The translations under genes were made by a program, and so were the position numbers. From Calycina herbarum (taxonomy: Eukaryota > Ascomycota > Leotiomycetes > Helotiales > Pezizellaceae): a stretch of DNA of 64,000 nucleotides. How positions within the stretch are numbered: the first letter of the stretch is position 1; every line of letters begins with the position of its first letter. A model generated the notes under the pieces. It made no database searches. It had not been told where the DNA came from and saw only the letters and a list, made by a program, of their open reading frames with translations. The stretch spans positions 496,001 through 560,000 of the forward strand of contig LLEY01000004.1 of assembly GCA_001414485.1 (NCBI GenBank), written 5' to 3'. Positions 23,289 through 33,434 of the stretch are shown here, piece after piece.

Positions 23289-24596
23289 ATTTCTTTAGCT
23301 TGGGAAGTGTTGGGTGGGGTTTGGAAAAAGGTTTGGGATTAGAGCTGGTGTATAAATAAGTAGAAATTTAATATCGTTTATGTTCTTCTTCTGCTCAAGT
23401 GGGAGACTAGATTTCTTCAAGTAGGTGATGTTGACGGTTCGGCGATGAGCTGTTCTCTTGCTTTCGCTGGGAATTGAGGATTAATTTTTGATTATTGTAG
23501 ATCCGACTTTGATGTTTTAAAATCATACCAATTCTATCTTGAAGCCGGATTAAATCCGAGTCTCCGCAGACTCGGAGATTTAAGAGAGATACGGACGTAG
23601 TCTCAGAGTAAAGTTCGGATATATATTTGGCGGATGGGAAAGCTACTTTTCCTAACAGTGCCTGACTGGATTGTAATAACTTTACTGAAAGATTCTCGGA
23701 TTTAATCTCGGATTGGACTTAGACATATCTCCGAACTGTTTCTTGTAGAATAGTTCCGAGTGAAGTAAGATTTTAGAGAGAAGTCAGATTTCCGAAGTAA
23801 GAAAAATATCTCCGAGAATATATCCGAGTATATTTCCGAGTAAAGTATCTCCGAGGCAGCAGAATATCTCCGAGTAAAGTAATATTTCCAAGGTAAGAAA
23901 ATATCTCCGAAGCAAGAATATCGCCGAGTAAAGTAGCATTTGTATCCGAGGTATAATAATTATATCCGAGAAGTAATATTTCCGAAGTGAAAAACTTCTC
24001 CGAGTGAAGTCCGAAGCAACCTCCTTATCGATGCTATCTTTGGGGACGAAATACTCATTCGTCCTGGGCGAAGAAGGGGCTCTGCGATTACGCTCACGGT
24101 CAGCTCCAGAAGACATCGTGATTTTTAAATTTGGTAGAATGGGATGTGAAAGAAAAGAAAAGAATTTTGATCGAAGTCAGCCTCACTTCAAAAACGATGC
24201 TTATCCCTAGTTTCGACCACTTGCATGAAGCAGGGGTAAATATTTACGGCGACCGCTTAAACTGCCTCAATACCTCAATACCTCAATACCACACTCCTTC
24301 GAAGACTAGAGGTACGTCAACAGATTTATCATTGAATATCTGAATGAGAAACCCCGCATACAAGCAAGTTGTTAAGGCTCCCTTTGAAATCCGGTGCTAA
24401 GCGAGTTCAACCCTAAAGGACTTTCTGAATAATTCTTCTTTATTACATTACCTTCGTAAAGCTACCAAACCTTTCTTTAAAGCTCACCGTATTTTCATAC
24501 ATGTCAACCTAGCAAGCAAGTGCCCGAAGCCCATAGTTCATTACTACTTCAGCATCTGTTTTCGTGAAGATACCCGAACACGGAATCGGAATTGAA
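23289..24596. other. Intergenic with degenerate repeat array; no gene
   Basis: The left 250 bp should contain the permease terminator. The remainder is dominated by the CTCCGAG-type repeats at 23540-24010. Nothing coding is apparent. Confidence 0.5.
23540..24010. repeat. Degenerate CTCCGAG/TTCCGAG tandem array with a hairpin
   Basis: Variants of TATCTCCGAGTAAAGTA recur roughly every 15-30 bp from about 23755 to 24010 (CTCCGAG, TTCCGAG, ATCCGAG, CTCCGAA). At 23556-23575 the related motif forms a perfect stem CCGAGTCT / AGACTCGG with a 4-nt loop. A shorter stretch with the same words (CTCGGAGATC, ACTTCGG) occurs at about 38520-38590, so the motif is dispersed. Confidence 0.7.
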
Positions 24597-25597
24597 ATGA
24601 CTTCCCCAGATCAAACAATTAATGGATATCCCTCGCTCGCATCCTTCATCGCAAGCGATAACGACCACTCCGCATCGATCTACCGAAGTCACCGGATATT
24701 ATCATCTCGAAACCTTTTCTACCTTGAAGTTGAACTCTCTGAGCTCGAATCACAACTGGATGAGCTCGACAAACGCGATCTGAGAAGTAGCTTCGAGGAT
24801 AAAAAGATCGCACGCTCTTAGGAGGCATTGCGAAATAGCAAGAAAGAGGAACATAAGCAGCGGGTACGACTTATTTATAAGATTCGGAAGAAGACAAAGG
24901 AATTTCGTAAGATTGCATGATTCTGTTAGGCGAGGAAGAACTGATGGATTTAGACGAAGCACTTATTCTTGAGGAGAGAGTCGCAAAGTTGGGGCGTCCC
25001 CATCGTAACACTGTTCAAGCCCTCGACAATTGGACAAAACGATTAGGTCCATCGATATTGACAGACCATGGAGCTGAAAGGCTTCGGGATCAAAACGACT
25101 TGATAGCTCCCAAGACACCACCTGATCATGATTGGCTGATCAGATTCGTGAGACGATATCTAAGGGTCTTTTTTCTCGTTCGTGTACCCAGTCAAGTTCC
25201 TCTGGCAGACTCGCTTAAGTTTACGAAAATCCTTAACAAATTCCAGGAAGATGGTTACCGAGGAGACGTGGCGTACATATCCGAAGCAAAAATTACTCGT
25301 GCTGTCAATCTGTTCGGCATGTTCATTACGGCTCTACTATTGATATGTGCTATTGTCAATTTGTACCTGATTCAAAACCCAAACACTCGTTTGGGATTGA
25401 TTGGAGGTTATACTTGTGCTTTCGCGTTGAGTCTGGGGATATTGACAAACGCCAGGAGAGCTGAGCTTTATGGATCAACTGCTGCGTTAGTATGGTGGTC
25501 TCAAACTTTGCTAGTTGTAAACCGACACACGCGAAGATACGCAGCTGTTCTGGTTGTGTTTGTGAGCGGAGATTTGGCTTCTCCCAAGAGTTCATAA
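24597..25597 (+). pseudogene. DUF6594 membrane protein gene, broken
   Basis: From the first ATG at 24597 the product begins with the family-typical GYPSLASFIASD and LSSRNLFYLEVELSELESQL. At 24819-24821 a TAG stop follows serine, directly before EALR, where relatives have Trp (SWEAL), so a TGG-to-TAG change is likely. The same frame runs on to about 24912 and then the coding signal moves to another frame (DEALILEERVAKLG), which implies an indel near 24910-24925 that a 23-nt 'intron' cannot explain. The C-terminal half is well preserved: RRYLRVFFLVRVP, and two membrane helices (FITALLLICAIVNLYL, GYTCAFALSLGIL) and a third segment. DUF6594 proteins are fungal-specific membrane proteins of unknown function, often in variable genome regions. 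Confidence 0.8.
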
Positions 25598-25652
25598 ATC
25601 AAAGGACTAGAGTTAAAAAGTTTCTATTAACAGCACCACCAAACTTCACCTC

Positions 25653-27723
25653 CTAAGTACTCACACCAAAACAAACTTGGTTCTCTACATCCCCCAAAGC
25701 TGTCTCTAACTCTGCCACCAAATCCACTTCCTCTTTATCATTCTTATCATTATTCTCCCAGTATCTCAAATCTTCATTCTCAATTCCCCACTCCTTAACA
25801 CGTTCCAGGACCTTTCTGCCATGTATATTCCAGTACTTTTGGTTGACCTCCCACCAAATGCCAAAGTTATTGATATTCTTGGTGGAAGGTTGAGCGGGGG
25901 ATAGCTCCGAAATAAGGAAAGTGAGCATAGCGTATTGGACAGTTAGACATTGAAGATTGCGTTTTTCGAATGTTGAGGTACATGTCGAGGAGAGAAGATT
26001 GGCAACAGTATTGATCTGTTCCAAGAGTGATGATCCTGGGGTCAGAATCAGGGGGGAGACTGTAGGGCTTGAAGTTAGAAAAACAATGTAAAGATTTTAT
26101 TTTTGAGGGGCGAGGCTCACCTTCTCGGGCGAGTGAGATAAATTTGCTGAATGTTGGGAATAAGTTATGTGCCGAAGTGCATTGAAAACATGGTTGTTCC
26201 TTGGGCCACTTCGGAGGAAGGTAAAAATCAAACCTAAACAAAGAAAGTCAGTATAAATTGAGCTCGAAGTCTTCGGTGACAGTTTTTGAGAGTACTCACG
26301 TAAACAAACCTCCTTCAAATGGACCCTTACATCCAATGACTAGCAAACTCATCACATCTGGTCTTTCTCTCGAAATTTTGACAAACACACCCTTCCCTAA
26401 ACCTGTAACCAACCCAACGAGTTCCTTATAAATATCTTCTAATCTTTCTGTGCTTGTCCCCTCGTTCGCCAACCCATCTGCAAAATAGTGTCCTTCCAAT
26501 ACAGAATCTGAAAAAGAAACATTGTTCTTCGCACAGTAAGCAGCCCATCGATCTCCAGACAGAGAATTGAGGACCTGAAGAATTTCAGGTGATTTTGCCA
26601 CTAACTTGTCTTTGAGTTTCAAAACAGCTCGACAAATCTTGGGAGAGGTGTGCCAGAATGATAGTGTTTCTCGCTTCCTGTTAGGGGGATCGGAAGTATC
26701 GAAACCGATGCCTTGCTTCTCTCCTAGATCGAAAAAAGTAGAGGCTTGTTTAAAGAGACCTTTGCAAGCAACGGCAATAGATTCCGCCACCTCTCCTTTT
26801 TCGATCTCAAAAACCATCTCGCCATTTGTACCCTTACTAAACTCTTTCTCAAGGAGGCCCAATCCCGGGCTCTTTCCCTTCCAATCCCATCTTTTAGTAA
26901 CAAGCAAAACCATCCCATGCTCAATGAGCGCTTTGAGAAACTCATATACTGCAGTATAAACCTCAAATCTCTCAACTAAATCCCCCAAAGAAGCATTTCT
27001 CACCAATACCTGAATGCGTTCCAGTAAGAATGCACTACATCGATAGAGTGCGAAAAGTTCCGCAGGACGATTCTTATCGAAGAATGTTAATGGAACGAGA
27101 GTTCGCCCACTCGTGCTAGCAGGCAGAGGAAGGAAGGAAGCGAGGATAGGGAGAAACCGAATGAGTAAATCGTCTAAATTCTTCTCCTTCTCGTTCCCTA
27201 AATGTCTGCGAAGCTCTCGTGCAGAAATCTCATCCAATACACCCAGAAAAACCCAAACACCAAATAATTTTCCGTTCCCGCAGCAGTTATGTACCGCATA
27301 TCTCTTCACGTCCTTCTTCGTCGAAGTCACGAATCCCATGTTCTTCTCCGGTTTGTTCCGACATCCAACGCAATTATCTCGTTTGCATTTCTTACATTGT
27401 AATGTAGAAATGTGCATCGGATTCGCCGCCTTGCCCTGTCCGTCTTTGATTTCACATCTGGCTAACCAGGTTGATACGCGGGTTTCCAGGTTTGGAAGGG
27501 GAATTGGGGTACGGCATTTTCGACATTTTAGGTCTTCAAAATAATGGTAGATATCGCGGAGATTTCGAAGATCTGTTAAGAGGTTTGGGGGTTCCGGTGT
27601 TGGCATGCTCGGCTCATTTTGGGTGTTCGTGGAATTGGTTTCCTCTTTTGGTGGATTGAAGGCTATATTTGCGGGGTGGAAACTCGTGTTTTTGTGGTTG
27701 GAGTTTTTGAGGAAGAACGACAT
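25653..27723 (-). CDS. Divergent ubiquitin-conjugating (E2/UBC) domain protein lacking the active-site segment
   Basis: Three exons (26300-27723, 26121-26233, 25653-26035) join to 639 aa. The N-terminal part has paired cysteines (CRKCRTPIP, CKKCKRDNCVGC, HNCCGNGKLFGVW) resembling the zinc-binding module seen at the start of large fungal UBC-family proteins. The middle is helical. The C-terminal part matches the UBC fold: VIGCKGPFEGGLFTFDFYLP, then PPKWPKEQPCFQCTSAHN, then SSLLEQINTVANLLSS (the helix after the active site) and LQCLTVQYAMLTFL with a final IWWEVNQKYW stretch. In active members a segment with N..GKVCLSLLGTW lies between SAHN and SLLEQ; here only about 20 unrelated residues are present and no catalytic Cys is seen. 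It is probably a non-catalytic UEV-like protein, or the gene lost an exon. Confidence 0.75.
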
Positions 27724-28042
27724 TTTGCGGTGTTGGAGAATCAGAGTTGTAGGATTCGTTGAGATAGAGATTGGTGGTGGTGGTCGAGCGAAATCGGAAA
27801 TGATGGTGGTGCTATTTATGTGTAAAAATGGTGGCCGGGAATTTATTTTGGAAGAGGCAAATATTAATCGGTGAATCTCATTGGATTTTCAACACAAGTT
27901 CTGTGAGTTGATCGAAGACTTGGTGAATCACGATTGGTAAAGCAAAAACCATCTTCCAGTCATTCATCATCATCTCTCCTCCAAAATCAACCTAAATTAT
28001 TTTTTCGAATCCAAACGTTATTAAATTTCCATCCATATGTGC
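27724..28042. other. Promoter region of the E2-like gene
   Basis: Short spacer between the E2-like start codon and the transposon's left target site. No other feature was recognised. Confidence 0.4.
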
Positions 28043-28044
28043 TA

Positions 28045-30518
28045 TGGTGTTCCGCAATACGAGGTATTGCGTAATTAGACTAATCTATTTGGGCAATAAA
28101 TTCTGGATTGCGCAAACCAATAGATGGCCTAAATCGGGTGTCTAATACCGCGATTTTAATCAAATACACTTTTTTCAAAACTCTCTCCACGTCACTCCTA
28201 GCACTTATTTGAGGCTATTCCCACTTTACCTGCCTAATAAAGAATAGTTAAAACTTTTTTAAAACTTAGATATAAGATTAATAGATACCTAGTAGTAATA
28301 TTTAACTTTCTTTATATTTGTTAAGGTTTTAGAAGTATGTCAGTAGGTGAAAAGTAGGTAAAACAAGGTAGGTCGGTTAAAAAGGGGGAGGTTAGGGAGG
28401 CTAGGAGAACGGCACTTCTCTCTTATCTTACTACTAGGAGTTATTCTATATAGTTAACTAGATATCTCTTTCTTTTTCTTAAAGAACCAAAGTATTTTAA
28501 CCTTATATTTCTATCCTATCTTTACCCCTCTTTTACCCCGCTATTATAGACGTTAACGACCCTTACTCTTTACCTTAAGAGGTCCGGTTCGCCCCTCTAT
28601 TCCCCTCTAAGGGCTCTGAACCGTCAAATATCACCCCTTTTAGTGCTTTAGCTAAGCAGGAATTTCACGACTACTTTGAAGCCTCTCCTAATAAGAGATA
28701 TCTCACTTCTTATAAGCGATTTAAGTACTGTAATTAGCTATAAAACCTAAAGCAAGTAGTCCCTTAAGGTCTCCCGATAGTAGAAAGAGTAAGGCAATCT
28801 ATAGTAAAGTTTAAAGCTCTTAACAAGTATATACTTAATAATAACTAAGTATATCGTTAACCTGAATTAGTTCGTAGAACGGATTACCTAAAGAGATACG
28901 CAGTTTATACCTATAACATCTTTGATCTTATTACTAGAGTATATCGTAGACTAAAGCATACTAGTAAGTACCTAACTCTACTTATTCTTGTTTAATTAAC
29001 TAATAAACTTAGGTATAAATAAGACTTATATACGCTATATAGAGTTATATTATAGGATCTTATAAAAAGACGTAGAGTTTATCCTTAAGAGGTATATATA
29101 CTATGCTCTTATAAGGGCTTCTTATAAACCGACTATTATCTAGCTAATCACCTTACGCCGTTGCTTTAATAGAGTCTATATAGATCTTATAGACTTTACT
29201 TCTCAACCTAATCTACCCTTCTTCCCTAGATATAACGAATTATAGAGCTTTAAGTAGATCCTCTAGATTAAAGATTACTTCTTAAGGTACGTGTAGCTAT
29301 ATACTCTAAAGAATAAGAAGAGTAAGACTATTGCCGAGGCTATTAGTATATTCTTACCTTACTTTGACTTAATAAAAACTAATCATTTTATAGCCTACTA
29401 GATCTCGAACAACGGTTCCTCTTATAAATTCTATTATAACAACGGTACTAAGTTTAAGGGAGAGCTTATAGTACTATATGAGTTACGAAATCCACCTATT
29501 ACGTAGATTCGCGGTCGTGTCTATTACCTTAAACCTAGGGGAGTATAGAGAAGATAAATAGCACATTTAAAGCTCGTCTCTCTACGTTCTGTATAGACCG
29601 AGCCGGTAGCCTCCAGGAGTGGGTTTCACTACTTCTAGAACTTTAAGAAGTTATTAACCTTATACCTACTGCTGTACTCCTAGCTTACGTTGCTCCCTTT
29701 AAGGCCTGGTTTAGTAGAAAGCCTTACTGGCTTTCTGGTGCTCAACCTATATACGTATATATTACCCCTCTTTTTACCTCTCTTTTACTAACTTCTTAGT
29801 AGGCCCGAAGAAGAAGAAGTATTAGATGCTGATGTAGCTCTAGAGACTGAAGCTCTAATACTTTCTAAGATAGAGAAACGAGTTTCTACAAAGAATAAAT
29901 AAGTAAGAGAGAGAATGCTAGTAAAAAACACTCTTAAAGCAGCTAAAGTTTTTATAAAAGGAGCTATAGTTATACTTCTTGTCCCCTTATAACTTCGGCT
30001 AAAGACCGAACTAGTATATATATTCTACTGAGTTAACGATTATTATCCTAGCAGCTACTAATTAACGTGTAAGCATAGACTTTTAAGTAGGAGATATTAG
30101 CACTACGAGCTTAATAGGGAAAATCTCCAACCCCCCCAGCGTATATCCCTCTTTATAAGATCTAATGTACAAAAGCAGCCTAAGGTTAAGCTAGGCGTGG
30201 CGTGGCAACTGACCAATGGGCGTGGAGCACTCTCTAGGATGCAAAGAGCAGGGCGTAAGCGAAAGGGGGCAAGAATAAGTGATAATAAGCCTATTGAAGT
30301 GATCATAAGTGATGGAGAGGCTAAAGAGGCGGAAGAAGTAAGCTAGGAATAGCTTCATTTTTGTATTTAGGAGTTTAAATTTACTACATTTTTCTTAGTC
30401 TAATTAGGCAATTAGACTAGTAAAAATAATCGCGGAATTACTTAGTCTATTATCCAAATAGATGGAAATTGCGCAAATAGACGTCTATTTGCGCAATACC
30501 TCGTATTGCGGAACACCA
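28045..30518. mobile_element. Decayed 2,474-bp DNA transposon with perfect 27-bp TIRs and TA duplication
   Basis: The ends 28045-28071 and 30492-30518 are perfect 27-bp inverted repeats (TGGTGTTCCGCAATACGAGG...), flanked on both sides by TA (28043-28044, 30519-30520), which fits a TA target-site duplication. Each end contains a palindrome, CGCAATAC-GAG-GTATTGCG, and the right end adds a perfect 28-bp palindrome at 30469-30496. The interior is AT-rich and full of TAG/TAA stops, as expected after RIP-like C-to-T and G-to-A decay. On the plus strand between about 29150 and 29720 one frame, ignoring stops, resembles a retroviral-type integrase core: a first DFTSQPN-like aspartate block, then NNGTKFKGEL (compare D-N-G-x-E-F of integrases) and PITxIRGRxYY. 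No intact protein remains. The combination suggests a cut-and-paste element using an integrase-like transposase. Confidence 0.85.
30469..30496. repeat. Perfect 28-bp palindrome at the right transposon end
   Basis: Two 14-nt halves, TTGCGCAAATAGAC and its exact complement, meet at the centre and overlap the first bases of the right terminal repeat. It could be a transposase binding site or a replication hairpin. Confidence 0.85.
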
Positions 30519-30520
30519 TA

Positions 30521-31837
30521 GAACACATCACTCTAGATCTCGACTGAATACTAAGTCAAAAGAAAGGGAAAGCTGAAATCATATTCTTTCTCTCCCCTTA
30601 AAGAAACATTTCTCCTAGTATTACTACAAGATATCCATTCTCTCGGTAGAAGAAGTATTTCATGATCATACCTGCAGCATTGTTAGCACACATGATAACT
30701 CATGGACCTATGTATCATAGGGGGAATCATGGGGCAGCAGGTATGAGAGCCAGCAGCCAGATTTGGCAAGCCCGGAATTGCTCTATTGTCGACCTTGAAA
30801 AGGCTTTGTAGTTACGTTGGCGGAATAGATTGCATGGATAGATTTCCTCAAAAGCTCAAAGAAATTCTCTAAAGGGAGGGAATAATGAGGTTGATTTAGC
30901 CTAGGGGACCAAGTACACAAACAATGCTTTCTGTTTAAATCTCTGGTGCTCTCATGACTTCTGGATAACACCCTTGAGAATGGTTTAATCTTTTCTTCGT
31001 ATTCTTGCGACATTTTTTGACACCTAGGTGTTGCTTTTGGCGGGGTGGCCTGTGCTTCAAATTCGGCACATTATTTCTCCCCTTGTGTCCTCGCTTAAAA
31101 TACTGCTTTTGTAAACAAGTGGATCAAACCCCATTTTCAGAGAACCTTTTTGATCAGATCTCTGGCTCATTGATTGGATAAGAGTAAAATGACCTTGATT
31201 GCGTATATTATAGAGCTATCCTTAAATACTTTTCTAAAAAGGGAAGATCTTTCGCCAAATTGGTATGGATGAATTAGTTTGGCCGCGGCGTTGGGTTTCA
31301 GAAACCCATACCTGGGGTCAGGAGGTGACGTTTCCAACTATGCTTCAATCGCTTGCCCCTCTAATTGCGCCACCCTTCCACCCCTTCCACCCCTTCCAGA
31401 AGCTCCACATGTCCAGATTTATTCTGGGTGATCTACGGTTTTCGTCCCTTCCCCTCCTTGCATGAATTTTGAACGAAGATGCCAAAATGCCATGTGCTTC
31501 CAAGGCCTCAATTGCCGTGGCTGTGAATCGATTTGCACCGCGCCCGGGTGACACGCGGCGAGCATTACTCCGTATTCTTGTATTTTCTCTCCATAAGCCT
31601 CGAAGGTTTTTTCAGGTGAAGTACCCTGGTGATTTCCCGACCCACCAAGATGGTGATGAATATTATGAATATAAAGCAAATCAATTCCCTTGGCTTCAAT
31701 CGCATATCTTCCATTTCTTTTCTCTTCATCACAATTCAATCTCATCTCTCATCAAGTAATATCTTAACCTTTTCGCCTTGCATTCTCAATTTTGCAACAC
31801 TATCAACTTTCCCATTAGTTCCTCTTCAACCCTCAAA
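30521..31837. other. Intergenic, no gene seen
   Basis: About 1.3 kb between the transposon and the GPI-type protein. The only structure is a short CCCTTCCAC tandem run near 31370-31400. The last few hundred bases form a pyrimidine-rich leader for the gene at 31838. Confidence 0.45.
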
Positions 31838-32572
31838 ATGCAAATCACACCTCTCTGCCTTCTCGCCCTCGCCGGCTCAGCCATCGCAAACAACCAAGCA
31901 CCTGTTGACAAACGAGAGCCACAACTTCCAAACTTTGGCAATATCGCTTCAAAGATCGGAGATGGAGCGGGCGCTGTTGGTTCAGCTGTTGCTGGTGGTC
32001 CCGGACCGGTTGAAACTGTCGGATCACTTTTAGGACCTGGAGCAAGCTCAAAGTTATCTGAAGCAACTTCTGTCATTGGAGGTGGAGCTGGCGCTGTTAC
32101 CTCAAGACTAGGCGAAGCAACATCAACCGCATCAGCAATTAAAAGCAAGGTTTCCGAAGCTCCATCATTTATCGGTGGAGGTGCCGGTGCTATTTCTTCA
32201 AAATTAGGCGAAGGAGCATCAGCAATTAGAAGTATTGCTTCAGAAGCAACAGTTCCAAATGCAGCCGGTTCCCCCATCCTCTCACGCGCCTCAGGTTTCG
32301 TCTCCAGCGCCAAAAGTGTCATTGCCACCAACACCGACGGAAGCAGACTATTATCGCAAGCCACAGCCGTTGCATCTGGTGTAAGGAGTGTTGTGTCTTC
32401 AGCAAAAGCAGCAACTACCTCTATTTCATCCAACTCAACTACGAATGGAACATCAACCAGCAAGACAACAACTAGTTCATCTGCAACAGCAACCAACATC
32501 GCAGGGTACTCCGCTGTTCCAGCCCTTGGTGTCGTTGCTGGTATTTTCTTTGCTGTTCTCGGATTCTTGTAG
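31838..32572 (+). CDS. Secreted Ser/Ala/Gly-rich repeat protein, probably GPI-anchored
   Basis: Single exon, 244 aa, starting at the ATG at 31838 that opens a clean signal peptide (MQITPLCLLALAGSAIA, cleavage near residue 18). A dibasic site DKR at about residues 25-27 would suit Kex2 processing. The body contains a repeated block around IGGGAGA: VIGGGAGAVTSRLGE and FIGGGAGAISSKLGE, each preceded by SEA-T/P-S, plus weaker copies. A Ser/Thr-rich stretch follows, then a hydrophobic end (VPALGVVAGIFFAVLGFL) with no charged tail, as in GPI-anchor signals. Such proteins are usually wall or surface components; no family of known function was recognised. Low complexity means several other frames are open over it, but the signal peptide and tail make this frame convincing. 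Confidence 0.82.
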   Translation: MQITPLCLLALAGSAIANNQAPVDKREPQLPNFGNIASKIGDGAGAVGSAVAGGPGPVETVGSLLGPGASSKLSEATSVIGGGAGAVTSRLGEATSTASAIKSKVSEAPSFIGGGAGAISSKLGEGASAIRSIASEATVPNAAGSPILSRASGFVSSAKSVIATNTDGSRLLSQATAVASGVRSVVSSAKAATTSISSNSTTNGTSTSKTTTSSSATATNIAGYSAVPALGVVAGIFFAVLGFL

Positions 32573-33434
32573 ATTAGGGATCTTTTGGGATTTCATTGTA
32601 TCGTTGTTTTGAAGCGATTTCTGTTGTTCTTTGGGGCATAGCATGGGCGCGGTTGCATTTTTAGACACTCTTTACCAGGTTATGGAAGTGGTTTATTCTT
32701 TACATGGCATAAATGAAAAATGATAGAATCATTTTTGCTACTCTTTTTCCTGTTTAAATGTATCTCTAATTTAATTCTGATGTGATTTTAACGAGACTGC
32801 ATTGGCGGCATTGCCCAGCGACACCCAATGAAATTTTCAAGTTCGTTAGCTAGGAAGTGACTTGCCTTGAAGCATTCTTATGAATCCATCGTTCATTATG
32901 CGACCGGCTTGATTGATTTATAACCTTATGGGAAAGTGGTTGCGGAAGTCTAATAGTCTATGTTTTCTCGGGACTCGGCAAGGTTACATTGTCATTTCCA
33001 TGCAGTTCTGGAGTCACTGCAGTATTTTATCATGGTTTGTCAAATAGGCTACCACTATTCGATCGCACTAGCTTCTTCTCAAATCTTTCACTTGACCAAT
33101 CACAACAGCAAATCGCTGAGCCAAGTAATGGAGTTCCGGTCCACATCATCGCTTCGAGATGACCGACATGCTTACTCCGACTTTGTGTAACATCCAAACT
33201 CCAAAACGGTTCTTGAGCATTATCGCCTTGCCTTCTTACCAGCAGTCAAAAAGATGTAATTGGATAAAAGGAGTGGAGGCTGAACAAATATTGAATCCTA
33301 CAACGAATCCTTCATCGCCCAGTCGGGACTCGGGGAGATCAAGACATGCTATATACTCTTCATCAGCACTTTATCTCGCGTAGCTGAGGCTCTGTTTTGT
33401 TCCTCTACTTGAAATTGAAAATTCCAAAAACAAG
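32573..33434. other. Intergenic, no gene seen
   Basis: Spacer with the terminator of the GPI-type gene and the promoter of the second rhodopsin-domain gene. No repeat or RNA gene recognised. Confidence 0.45.

Noticed and set aside
28621..30306. Possible host genes inside the 2.47-kb TIR element
   Set aside because: All frames are broken by many TAG/TAA codons; the pattern fits a decayed transposase, not a host gene.
31786..32499. 237-residue minus-strand open frame opposite the GPI-type gene
   Set aside because: It is the antisense shadow of a Ser/Ala/Gly-rich coding region; the plus frame has a signal peptide and a GPI-like tail.
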